Positions 1-10,799 of a DNA stretch of 20,514 bases are shown one piece after another (within the stretch, counting starts at the first letter, position 1; each line of letters starts with the position of its first letter). The stretch covers positions 1 through 20,514 of the forward strand of contig JADGJH010000348.1 of assembly GCA_027596945.1 (NCBI GenBank), in the 5' to 3' direction. The notes beneath the pieces are model-generated. The model searched no databases and was not told the origin of the DNA. It was given only the letters and a program-made list of their open reading frames with translations. Source of the DNA: Physocladia obscura (lineage: Eukaryota; Chytridiomycota; Chytridiomycetes; Chytridiales; Chytriomycetaceae). The position numbers were made by a program, and so were the translations under genes.

Positions 1-3000
1 AAATGGTTTAAAAAAAATAATAATAATCAAATAATCACCAACCACTTCTTCTTTAATTCGAAGCAATAAATCAACACACTCTATTTCTTGTCGTTCAGGA
101 CGTTGAATCCACTCTCGCACATCAGAATCTGTCAGAACAGACATGTATTGCGACCGCCATTCACGGTTCAGTTCAGCGCTGCGATGTTGCAGCCACGCCG
201 CAAAGTTTGCGCTCTTAAGAAATTTCGCATAGAACGCAAGTAAAGCTTTTTTACTCGTTACTGGAAGTGTCGGAACTGTTTTTGTATAAAAACAATTGTA
301 AATAACTAATATATTATTGAGCGTGAGTTACAAAGCACCACCTGACGATTTTATACTTTCCAGAAATGTATCTTGCTGAAACGGTTTTACTTCTGGCCGA
401 GCTCTTAATAATGACAAATTCCTAGGACGTTTTTACTAACTTAACACGACCGGAAAAATCAAAAATCGAAAATATAAAAACAAACATGGACAGAGGACTT
501 CCGACAATTAATCCTTCATAATGTCGATTCAGAGGTTGCAGAAAACGATCAGTAAGTTCGATAAAATGTCTTCGCAGCAGATTATCAAGATGTTCTGGTG
601 CAACACCACCTCGTGCTGCATTGTCAGTGATTTCTTTGAGAAGCTTCTTGTCTTTGGCTAAAATTGGCTTGTATTTAGTTGACACGCTCTATCGAAAATG
701 ATAAATAGTGTCATTATACGCGGATAAAAAACATCCTTTATCAAACAGTTTACCTCCACAACGGCGTCAAAAACAACAATCGGGTTTCCTCTCCCTGTAA
801 CAACCGACGAATTATTAGATCTAATGTGTGCATGCATTTCATCAGTGACATTTGCCAGTTTCGGCGTCGGTGAGCCGCTGTTACCACTACCATGCCCAGT
901 TCCCCTAAGGGAAGATAAAAACGATTTTACAGCTGAATTATGTCCAGTTTCAACACTAAAAATAAAATAAATAGTCTGTAAGCAAAAGATCGATAATCGT
1001 GATATTTTGACAGCAAACCTTCCAGTACGACTGTTGCGTGTTCCATTATGCCTTAAATGCGGCGGTGAATCATGCCTACATTTTTTAATTAAGTTGTCAG
1101 GAAACTCGAATAAAAAATTATAATAAAATATCACTAAAAAATTAAAAAATCAACGAACCCATCACCAACAATCGCACTTGTAGACCCTGTCAACGCAAAA
1201 ACTGGCGGTGCTCCACGACATACATGAACTTTATGTGGCCAATGTGAAAACAGTTTATCAAAAAACGGATTCGTAACGCCTAAAACTGTCGCCGAAGGTG
1301 GCGCCTGAAAAAAAAATTTTTTAATTTTAAAAAATAAACATCTTGTATATATATTTTTCTCTCACCACAACAGCTCCTCCACGTCCAAACATCTGAAACT
1401 CGGAATCTTGAATCGTAAAAAACGGTCGAAAGTCTCCTCCAAATGGAACAGGTTTAATCAGCTCTATGAGCGTCCACACAACGCCGCTACACGCTTTCGG
1501 GGTCTCAGCTTGCACGAGAATCGGCTCGCCGAGAACCATGAGCTCCCACAGGAGGTATGAGAGCGACGGAGTTGCTGAGAAGGTTGCGTAAATGCGACCG
1601 GGGGATGTTGGAAACTTCTGCTGTAGTTTTTTTGGTGAAATGCCTGTTGTGGGTGTATTTAAATACGATGGTGTTGGTGTTGATGTTGAAAAGATGATTG
1701 ATTGTAGATGTCTGGCAGGTGTCGATGGATTGCTGATAGTGCGATTGTGGAGAAGCGATGACGTATGCTCAAGCCCTTTTTCTTTATTTACGTTTTGTAT
1801 AGACAAATCAAACAGTTGCGGAAATCTAGAAGTCGGCGGAACAGCAAAAATATACGTGTTTCCAAAAACAGATACACTAATTATCTGATCTTCGTATAAC
1901 GCGTTGCATGTTATCGATGACGGTGGAGACGGCCTGCAGTTTACAGAATTAATATATATATATAGTGAAAAAAAATGCATTTAATGTGCGAAAGAAAAAA
2001 AAGAAAAAATGCCACACCATTTCGCAATATCATTACAAAATTCCGTCAACACAGTTTTCGCAAGATCTCCAATTCCAGTCCCAGTCGCAGCAACAGCATT
2101 CATAATCTTATTCCCAACAGCAGTAAACGCGCCACCACCAACGCCACTTCCTCCTACATCATCGAGCAGAATTTTCGAAAATAGTCCGTGCATTCCTGGA
2201 TGCGGTGTCAGTAATACAATGCTTTTTTGAAAATAGCCGCGATGGATAGACGCATCTGCTTGTTGCCGAAAGTAAACATACGCATATGTGAATGCGTCAT
2301 TGTCAATTATTGTGGTTGTTCGTGGGTTCGTTTGATTTCGCGCGTCATCGCCGTTGGCGGAACGCGTAACGGGTGCCGCAGGAGCGTAAATATTCAAAAT
2401 CGCAGACCCGCTGCGGAATCGAAAAGAAAAAGTCGTGTCTCCGGTGTGCGATGTGGAGTTTGAATCTGGAAATGACGAAAAGCAACTTTTTTTTTTTTTT
2501 TAGGTTAAAATACTTTAAGGCAATAATTAATTTTTTACATTGTTTTTATCTCAGATTCCGAAAGCTCAACATGCGGGAACAAATATTCAAGTTCTGTTTT
2601 TTAATCAATATTTTATATTATTATAAAAACATAGTAGACAAACCTGGCCCCGTATTCAAGTCAAAAGTAACAACACAAACAGCCGTACACCAGCGTCGCA
2701 GCATAACAACATCATCCACGCTCATTCCAGAATCAATGGGAGAAAACCTGGCAAGGTTCAGTGATAAAACTGGATTCAATTGGGGAACATCGTCAACATC
2801 TACAGTTTGCGAAAACGGGGACAGGGAGGCAAGATTCAGAACAGCTAATAAATCGCCAGCTGTGATTTCAGATTCATGCAGGTTTTCGCTGGAACTGTCA
2901 TTGTCAATGTCGCTGTTATCTGAGCTTGACGCATCAATAACTAAAACTTCATTGTATTCTTCGAAGTTTGCCGGCCAATCGGATTTGACAGAAGCTCCAA

Positions 3001-3028
3001 TCGCTGTTGCTGTTGTTGTTGTTGTCAT
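1..3028 (-). CDS. DENND6: DENND6-family DENN-domain protein, Rab GEF (3' end outside window)
   Basis: Ten exons on the minus strand: 3028-2644, 2593-2539, 2485-2018, 1933-1366, 1304-1159, 1075-1019, 955-754, 688-486, 403-342 and 275 to the window edge. Each junction uses GT..AG and preserves frame. The least certain are the exon 5/6 and exon 8/9 boundaries. Recognisable DENND6 blocks, in order: CVVTFDLNTGP; FPDSNS followed by GDTTFSFRFR; AYVYFRQQAD with RGYFQKSIVLL; GEPILVQAETP; FRPFFTIQDSEFQMF; VLGVTNPFFDKLFSHWPH; YKPILAKDKKLL; LLRRHFIELTDRFLQPL; KFLKSANFAAWLQHR. In animals DENND6A/B are guanine-nucleotide exchange factors for Rab14 (and Rab34) in endosomal recycling; the same role here is inferred. 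The start chosen is the ATG at 3028, the only ATG opening exon 1; the open frame extends further up only from a TTG. The N-terminus is low-complexity (Thr-rich, then Asp/Ser-rich). Intron 3 carries a TA microsatellite. Confidence 0.92.
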
Positions 3029-3139
3029 CACCCAATTAACGAAAACACAATGAAACACAATCAAGAAAATTTCAAAATGACTCCCTCCATTTCAACAAAT
3101 TGCAAATAAAATTATCCACCATGCAAAATCTCAACGCAA

Positions 3140-3436
3140 TTACACACAAACAAATAATAATAATGATAATAATGATTTCAACAAAATAGTTCCATCGTCC
3201 CTTTCAATCCCGTATCGATATCCACATTTGCTTTCTGGGCTACAAGCTAATTCCAACATACAATTTTTAGAACAATCAGGTCTTTGCGTGCATAAAATAC
3301 CTATACCGCAACTGAAATGCGTAGATCTTCTTTTCGTTTGTCGCCCTAAATTGTGAGTTTGACTTATTCTTGGAGAATGATAATTTTTCAGATTTTTTTT
3401 CTTCTTGCTACTCCAGCTTATTCTGTTTAAATATTT
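3140..3436 (-). other. Cysteine-rich open frame without a start codon (possible orphan exon)
   Basis: An open frame of 99 codons on the minus strand lies between the DENND6 5' end and the transposon. It ends at TAA 3142-3140 and is bounded upstream by TAA at 3439-3437. It has no usable ATG near its beginning. The first half is Lys/Ser/His-rich. From 3310 downward the frame encodes six cysteines spaced C-x5-C-x5-C-x3-C-x5-C-x5-C, including the stretch CTQRPDCSKNC and then CGYRYGIERDDG, before a Leu-rich tail. The sequence CATTTCAG just before the cysteine block could be a splice acceptor. I do not recognise the family. It could be the last exon of a host gene whose 5' part was separated by the transposon, part of the element itself, or chance. 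Confidence 0.35.
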
Positions 3437-3446
3437 TTATGTTTTG

Positions 3447-3518
3447 CCCCCAATGCCGCGCTTCTCTAACGGGAAAGTACACCATTGTTTTTCAAAGTGG
3501 CCGGCTACACTGCGGCTC
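3447..3518 (+). repeat. Left terminal inverted repeat of the transposon
   Basis: Pairs with the reverse complement of 6255-6329. The best core starts at 3459 (CGCTTCTCTAACGGG...) and aligns with the complement read down from 6315 (CGCTTCTTTAGCGGG...). By hand count 30 of 36 positions match through the shared TGTTTTTCA, and most mismatches are C/T or A/G transitions. After a one-base gap, a further 16 of 24 positions match (AAGTGG...). The outermost 12 bases (CCCCCAATGCCG) match less well. Confidence 0.75.
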
Positions 3519-4199
3519 ATATTATCCTGCTTGAAAGAACAATAGGTGTTTGCTTTTAGAAAGAGAATATACAGTGACATCAGGCCATAATGCCTGAGAA
3601 ATCCTAACCAGGCATATTGAGAGAAAAAGTTTGCGCCGTTGGACTTTTTTTGTAGCTTTCCAAAAATTATAATAGTTGTAATTTCAACGCTTATTTTTCT
3701 TTTTCAATCTGAAGTGTGTTGTTCCATCCAAAATGTTCGTTCAACAGTCCCTTCCAATCGAAACAGTCTACACAGGCAATAAGTTCTTCTTGATCGCGCT
3801 GCCCGTGCGACTGTTTCTTTTGCTGTGACGATACTCTGATGCGGGGACAAAAGAAGACGAAGTCACAGTGTTTGCTTCATGACTACAAACGGCATCACGT
3901 GGGGGTATTTGTCAACGTGCGAGCAGTGGGTTCCACGGCGACGGCGACAACGTCTTCGATGGGCTGCGGAGGTTGTTAAAGCGATGGACGCTGTAGAGGC
4001 CGGTGGTGCTGGTTGTTTCGCTGAAGACCATCCTGATGCCGAGTGCGAGCGAAACATGTCGCGGATGTCCAGTGTGTGCGAGTGCACGGAATTGGTTTAT
4101 CGGCCTGCCGCCATCCATACGAGACTTCGGGTTAGAAATCTGCAGTGTCATTTTTGAGAGTTTTGTCGGAAGTGAGAAAATCCGAGTTTTTGATTTGTA
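3519..4199. other. Left interior of the transposon, no gene supported
   Basis: 681 bases inside the element, ahead of the passenger gene. A short plus-strand ORF starts at ATG 3732 (MFVQQSLPIETVYTGNKFF...) and stops after 31 codons. Further open frames follow on the plus strand from about 3823 in other frames, interrupted by stops. From about 3880 to 4150 base composition turns GC-richer than the surroundings and open frames exist on both strands, none recognisable. This may be a broken 5' part of the passenger gene or a captured fragment. A small hairpin (CAGGC, 6-base loop, GCCTG) sits near 3582. Confidence 0.4.
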
Positions 4200-4935
4200 A
4201 TGGAAAAAGCATACAAACTAACAATAAAGCCTGCGCTCAAGAATTGTAAGAAGCAAAAAGTTGGTCAAGCCACCGCGGCTGTAATTGTTGAAGGAGATGA
4301 TGTTCCTGAAGTAGTTCAGGGTATCTGGAATGTTGTGGTTCCAAACATCAAAGGAAAAGCTGTACATAATTGAAACAGAGAAATACTCCCTTGAGGATCA
4401 TCCACCAATGATTGAGCAGTTTGGCTTGTATGTAGAGCTGTGTAAAGGAAGTAGCAAATACTCATATGGTGATGGTTAGTGCTATTCTTTTTATCAACAT
4501 GCTCATTATAATCAGATATTCAGGATAAAACAACTGCACTGAAACCTCAAATTCTTTGAAATTTAGGGAATCCACAAGGTGGAGTAACGTGTTTCATCTA
4601 TATCTATTCTATTTCATTACATTTCATTTGAGATTGGGAAAAATTCAACAGCAAATTCTTGACTCTGCCAGCAAATTGCACTGACCCTTCTGGAGCACCA
4701 AACAAAGCCCATATTGCAGAAGTAGTCAAAGAACTCAAACGTATTCATCTACACTGGGCTGCTGAGGATTTTATCTGGTGAGACTGGGCAAATACCATTC
4801 TGAATGCTGAGAAGTTTGCAGATTTTTTCACAACCCTGCAGTTTCTTCTTCAGACAACAATGGAAATGCTATTCTGAGAATATTGATGAAGATCATTCTT
4901 TAGGATCTTACGATGATGGTCTGAATGAAGAGTGA
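4200..4935 (+). pseudogene. Passenger gene of the transposon, unknown family, broken
   Basis: Starts at ATG 4200 (MEKAYKLTIKPALKNCKKQK...) and runs open for 57 codons. Coding then continues in another frame with EKLYIIETEKYSLEDHPP, so there is a single-base frameshift near 4350-4360. A plausible intron follows at 4475-4566 (GTTAGT...TTTAG). Coding resumes at DWEKFNSKFLTLPANCTD and then ELKRIHLHWAAEDFIW, is cut by an in-frame TGA at 4780-4782 (expected context IW-R-DWANTI; CGA to TGA is a one-base transition), and ends after another shift with the acidic tail EDHSLGSYDDGLNEE and TGA 4933-4935. The conserved-looking Trp/His-rich segments indicate a former protein gene. I do not recognise the family. 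It converges on the transposase and lies inside the same inverted repeats. Confidence 0.6.
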
Positions 4936-5006
4936 ATTTTTAAGTAAAGCTGAATATGGTTGAATTTCTGTTCTTTTTTTACAACCAAATACAGATACAA
5001 GTTTTG

Positions 5007-5012
5007 AATAAA
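5007..5012 (+). promoter_or_regulatory. Candidate poly(A) signal of the passenger gene
   Basis: AATAAA about 70 bases after the passenger-gene stop. On the other strand AATAAA occurs at 5040-5035, about 80 bases beyond the transposase stop, which fits two convergent transcripts ending in one short spacer. A further AATAAA on the plus strand lies near 5088. Confidence 0.45.
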
Positions 5013-5116
5013 GTTGAACATGTATTTGAATTACTTTATTTATAACCAAACACTGATACGCTGCTTTTATATGCAACTTGAGGATCAAATAAAGTTGTAG
5101 CCAGATAAGCACAATT

Positions 5117-5940
5117 TCAAACAACAGGCTTCATATCAAAATTTTGACACTTAATTACAGCAGACGATACAACTAGATGAAGATTCTTAGCATTAACTTT
5201 GCCTTCCTTGTAGTTTCGTCGAAGTCTTGATTTAAGCATTCCAAAAAACACTTCAATTGGATTATAGAATGGGCAGTAAGCAGGGAGAAATATTGGAACA
5301 ATTCCAGCAGATCTCAGTTGAAGAATTAGTTTGCCAGATTGATGGATCCTTGCTCTGTCAAGAATCCAGACAGAATTACGGCCAGGGTATTGTTGTGTTT
5401 GCTTGTGCTTGGTTGCCATGTTTAGACAGTGACAAAGTGACAAGTGAATTTCTTCTTGTTGAATGTGCCTTCTGTTTGGTATACTTCAAGTACTCCCATA
5501 CTATTAATAAAACAAAGAAGTGAGATGCAAGGAAGTCTCAAGTACTCCCCTCTTAAATATAGCTTCTTTCCTTTTAGAACATATCCCCATTGTCTTAACA
5601 TTTTGCGATTATCAAACAACACTTTGTCCAAGAATATAATATTGTGTGGTGATCAATCAAGTGAGTTTAACTCACATGTAAACCACATAATTTCAGAGTC
5701 CCGTATGAGCATTGCTCAGCGTTCAAGACTTTTCCATGTAAATTCAGTTGCATGCAGAATTTGCCAAATATATGATATGCTGATGGTTTTCTGGAATCGT
5801 TTGCAGAACACATCTTGGGCTTCATCCAAAAAAAATAGAGGGTGTGTGGTGAAGTATTCCACTAACCATTTCTTTTGAAATGCAGAAAACTTGCAATTGA
5901 CAACTTTTGGGGCCTTTTTGTCAACCTGGCATTTGATTCA
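5117..5940 (-). pseudogene. DD34E transposase (DDE_3, Tc1/mariner-IS630 superfamily), broken
   Basis: Reading the minus strand: a linker region (APKVVNCKFSAFQKKWLVEY, then HPLFFLDEAQ), a stop (TGA) after TWKSLER, a second TGA after NSLD, then the first catalytic Asp in FLDKVLFDNRKM (about 5628), followed by GYVLKGKKLYLRGEY. After a frameshift near 5422-5443 the frame continues with the second Asp in VWILDRARIH (about 5359) and the Glu in FLPAYCPFYNPIE (about 5254). Between second Asp and Glu are 34 residues, the DD34E spacing. All three catalytic acids are kept, but at least two stops and one frameshift break the gene. Coding may extend upstream to about 6002 (GKGRGNLPKIALNN) beyond two more in-frame stops. 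An active enzyme would cut and paste the element at TA sites. Confidence 0.85.
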
Positions 5941-6254
5941 AATTGCTTAATCCATCAGGCAATTGTTCAAGGCGATTTTTGGAAGATTGCCCCGACCCTT
6001 TCCATTGACATGCAATGGAAATAGTAGTTGCAGAGGGCATGTGCTCGTGTGTTTGCACTGGCTTGCATGGACGTAACTTGAGCCTGGAGTGATTCCATTG
6101 AAAGCTTGGAAAAATTGAAGTTTATTTGTGAAAAAAAACATGATTAATGAGTTCACTATTCAGCACTTCCATTTTTTATAACAGTTATAATTTTTGGAAC
6201 CAAAAAAGTCAGTAATGTGGATTTTAGATTGCCAAGGCTGAACAATTTTATTAG

Positions 6255-6329
6255 GAACCACAGCAAAGGTGACCACTTATGAAAAACAGTGATGGACCTT
6301 CCCGCTAAAGAAGCGTGTGGGATGGAGGA
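6255..6329 (-). repeat. Right terminal inverted repeat of the transposon
   Basis: Inverted partner of 3447-3518. The shared core reads inward from 6315. Outer bases 6325-6329 (GGAGG on the plus strand) correspond to the CCCCC run at the left end. TA at 6330-6331 could be the flanking target dinucleotide. Confidence 0.75.
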
Positions 6330-7144
6330 TAAATTTTTACTTACCTCTGTTAATGCTCTATTTTTATTTTCTATTTATTTTTTATGTGCTTCGCTCTATT
6401 TCACTTGCTTCGCTCAATGGTTTCTCACTCCAGTCAAATTAAACAATGAACTCACACGAATCTTTAATAGCAAAATTAATTACCTTCTGTTTTTTGTTCC
6501 GGACAAATTTTGAGTCAATTCTCAAAGCAACGAGTGATTTGCACGCGAGAAGTGTGGCATCAACGCTCTTGCGATGGTGGCTGGTAAGGAACGCACCGGC
6601 TTCGGGTCGTCGTAATCAATGCGTAAAACTGCTGTATTAGGATAAACACTGTTGCAAAACAATAAAACAAGTTATTTCACATAGATTGTACGAAAAATTT
6701 CGTTTAAAATATGGATGGATACCTCCCATTTTCGCGGATGGAGAAACCGATTCAAGTTTTGATCGGCTAATTTCATCGTTATCCCTGCAATTGATGGTGC
6801 AAAGGTTCCTCGTCTTCGACTTTAAGGGATTTCCGCTTCACATTGTCGACGGCTTTGGATTTGGTGCCTGATGCATCGATTGAAGCAGAAGGAGTTGGAG
6901 CAGCGCGGGCTTCTGTGTCATTTTTTGTTTGTTAAGCATACTTGCCATGTGAAAATCCATTCTATTGGCATTTATCAATTGAAAATGCAATCACAGTAGC
7001 ACGTGCGATTCAGCGGCACATTTTTTTACCAGAGCAAAACGCCAGTCTGAGGCAGTGAAATTGCTTTGTTGGTTTATTTCACATTTGGTTTGGCTTTTTC
7101 TTCCAGCCTCGATTCCTTTTTTGTTTCCAGGGAAAGAAGCAAAA
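6330..7144. other. Intergenic flank right of the transposon; no gene supported
   Basis: About 815 bases without a recognisable gene. The minus strand holds short protein-like frames: one ends at TGA 6524-6522 and includes DYDDPKPVRSLPATIARAL (from about 6629), and one near 6935-6790 reads ARAAPTPSASIDASGTKSK followed by a Lys-rich stretch. A GTAAGT donor-like site lies on the minus strand near 6350. These could be exons of a divergent or disrupted gene, but I cannot build a full model. The promoter and 5' UTR of the HMG-box gene should lie in the last 200 bases. Confidence 0.4.
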
Positions 7145-8791
7145 ATGAGTAACAATATCGGCATATCGACCAGCCAACAAAAGCAACAAAAGGGAAAGCG
7201 GATCTTGGAGGTTGAAGTCGAGGAACCAAAGGATGCAAAAGTCAAGGGGGCAAACAGAAACTCAACTGCAGCAACAGTAACAGCAACAGAAGCACAACCG
7301 CAGAAGAAGCAAAAGACTAAGAAGCCCACTTCAATCACAAACTCGCCCTTCGTCGTTACTCTGTCACAATCACAAATTGATGCGGTATCTTCACATCTTC
7401 ATTGTCCAATCTGGGACTCATCTGCCAAAAGTAAGCTTATACTTCCGTTCAATACTTAGCTTCAATCGGCCGTCAACAATCTCGCACAAACCTTCTCCAC
7501 CGTGTTTGCCGCACCAGGCCCTCACCAAATATCTGTTTCTTCATCATCGTCAATCGCTGCCGAACCGATAAAAAAGAAATTCAAGGACCCGAATGCTCCT
7601 CATCGTGCACCCAGCGGCTACAACCTGTTTGCCCAGGAAAAGGGCAAATCACTTCGTCTGCAGGACAATTCTGTCGACGCCAAAGATGTTATGCGCGCAA
7701 CTGGTGCTGCGTGGAAAGCTCTGTCCGATGAAGAGCGTGCTGTAAGATTCTCTGAACTACTTTACTACCCTCTTTCACTTTTTTCACTCTTTCCCATTTC
7801 CCTTTTTCTTTTTTTTTTTTTTGTGTGTATTCTTTGATGCGTGAACTTTCTGCACCAGGAATGGAATGTTCAAGCACTCCCAGGTCAACAAGAATACACC
7901 ACCAAGAAAGCTTCTTACGTTCAACTTCACAAGGACGACGTGCAATCAGTGGTTTCTCCCGTGGGCACTAAAGTGAAGCGCAACAAACGTGACCCAAACC
8001 TGCCAAAGCTTCCTGTTAGCGCGTACACAATGTTTACAGCTGAACACTATCAAATCATAAAAGAATCCCAGCCCGAAATTGCAAACAAAGACCGGCTGAA
8101 AGAGGTTGCCAGGAAATGGGCGACATTATCCGAAAAGGAAAAGAAAAAGTACGAGGCAGATGCTGAGAAAGATAAACAGAGATATATTACGGAAATGAAT
8201 GCTGCGGGGCTCGTTGTCAAGATTTCTTCTTCTAATACCATCAGTTCCACAAAAAAGACGACAGCAATTTCTCCTGTCTCTCAGCAACAAGGAAAAGATG
8301 ATAATCATGAGGAAGACGACGACAATAACGATGATGATGACGAAGGTTCTTCGGAAGGCGGTGACGAAAATAAGAACGAGGAACAGGAAGAGGAAGAAGA
8401 CGAAGAAGAGCCGCAAAAACCTGTTGCAATCTCAAAAAAACAGAAAAAGCAGGAATTGGCGCCAGCAACAACGGCGTCTCCCGTCCAAACCAGAACAAAA
8501 AAAACGGCATCAATTGTTGTTGCATCGTCCTCCTCAACTCCGTTAAAAAAGGCGTCAATCACCCACGTACATGCTGTCACGTTACCAGCAGTCGCAGCAT
8601 CAACACCAGAGTCCAAGAAAAAGAACAAAAAGCTATCAGCCGCAGCAGAAACGCCATCGTCCACGAGGCAAGGCGAGTCTGGTGAAATTGTTGCAGCATC
8701 AGGAAGAAAAACCAAGTTGATCACGAAAGTTGAACTTGTCAAGAAAAAGAAAGAAAAGAAGTTGTCGCTTTCTGGAGACACCAACGAGTAA
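7145..8791 (+). CDS. Tandem HMG-box protein with acidic tract (HMGB-like)
   Basis: Three exons: 7145-7384, 7460-7741 and 7859-8791, giving about 484 aa. The introns (GTATCT..TTAG and GTAAGA..CCAG) are phase 0. HMG box 1 spans residues ~122-184, starting KDPNAPHRAPSGYNLFAQEK, with the helix-III Trp in GAAWKALSDEERA. Box 2 spans ~216-286, starting RDPNLPKLPVSAYTMF, with VARKWATLSEKEKKKYEADA. An Asp/Glu-rich tract follows at ~321-358, then a Ser/Thr/Lys-rich basic tail rich in nuclear-localisation-like KKK clusters. HMG boxes bind and bend DNA with little sequence preference, so a chromatin architectural role in the nucleus is inferred. The N-terminus is Gln/Lys-rich. An alternative first intron (7431-7517) also keeps frame, but it would delete the helix-like LQSAVNNLAQTFSTVF; I prefer the model given. 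ATTAAA near 8886 may be the poly(A) signal. Confidence 0.88.
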
Positions 8792-9246
8792 TTGTTTTAA
8801 GTCGGGTGATAGAGTCGGAAAATTGTTGATGGAATTTAGCATTGCTGTTAGTTTTCTTTTGGAGTTTATTTTTGTTTTTTTTCTTCATTAAATGAGTTGT
8901 TATTTTGTGTTTGTCAACTCAAAAAAAAATAATTTTGGTGTTGATGTCAAAGTCTGCAATATCCTCGCGTTTCCCACTCGGATTGGCGCCAGAAGAATCA
9001 TCAGGATCCGAGTTTGCGCCGGAAAGCGGTGACGATGCATACTGGAGCGACAGCGATGTCGATGAACAAACACGCCGACAATCCCAGCTGTCCCGACAAC
9101 AGCAACAACAACAGCACCAACCGCAACCGCAACAAAATGACCGTCAGCATATACGACAACAACAAAATATTTCCATTGAACAGTCCCAGCCTCCTGGAAT
9201 CACAGTTTCAATTTCCGCTTTGATTTCGGTCTGTGCTCGAAGAACC

Positions 9247-9297
9247 AAAAAAAAAAAAAAAAAAAAACAACAAAACAAAAAAAAAAAAAAAAAAAAA
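9247..9297 (+). repeat. A-rich tract (two poly-A runs)
   Basis: About 51 bases made of two runs of roughly 20 A, separated by CAACAAAAC. It ends 8 bases before the ETFA start codon. It could be an unusually A-rich 5' UTR/promoter element or the tail of an inserted retrocopy. Confidence 0.8.
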
Positions 9298-9304
9298 TTA
9301 ACAA

Positions 9305-10748
<1,444 letters not shown>

Positions 10749-10749
10749 T

Positions 10750-10755
10750 AATAAA
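10750..10755 (+). promoter_or_regulatory. Candidate poly(A) signal of ETFA
   Basis: AATAAA just after the ETFA stop, in a 51-base gap before the END3 start. Cleavage would have to fall at or inside the END3 5' region, so the two transcripts probably overlap or END3 has a very short leader. Confidence 0.4.
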
Positions 10756-10799
10756 AGAAAATAATTACACTTACGTTGTCACAACTTTTTTTTGAAAAA

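Larger units (their letters stand above)
3447..6329. mobile_element. Decayed Tc1/mariner-IS630-like DNA transposon with a passenger gene
   Basis: A segment of about 2.9 kb bounded by imperfect terminal inverted repeats (3447-3518 and 6255-6329). It contains a DD34E transposase remnant on the minus strand (5117-5940) and a second degenerate gene on the plus strand (4200-4935), transcribed toward each other. AATAAA signals lie between the two genes on both strands: 5007-5012 plus and 5040-5035 minus. Both genes are interrupted by stops and frameshifts, so this copy is not autonomous. The exact ends are uncertain. TA, the target of this superfamily, occurs near both outer edges (3439-3440 left, 6330-6331 right), but the distances to the repeat cores differ. 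Another TA at 3478-3479 lies inside the repeat and was discarded as the boundary because homology continues outside it. Confidence 0.75.

Noticed and set aside
3478..3479. TA dinucleotide as the left edge of the transposon
   Set aside because: Inverted-repeat homology (CGCTTCT-TAxCGGGAA) continues about 30 bases further out on both sides.
3879..4157. 92-codon plus-strand ORF in the GC-richer part of the transposon
   Set aside because: Unrecognised, overlapped by open frames on both strands, and inside a decayed element; not enough to call a gene.
7431..7517. Alternative first intron of the HMG-box gene (GTAAGC...CCAG)
   Set aside because: Splice-consistent, but it removes a helix-like coding stretch (LQSAVNNLAQTFSTVF) and keeps a less protein-like one; transcript data could reverse this choice.
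8305..8784. Ser/Phe-rich minus-strand ORF opposite the HMG-box gene
   Set aside because: Complement of acidic and Lys-rich codons of the tail; no independent evidence.
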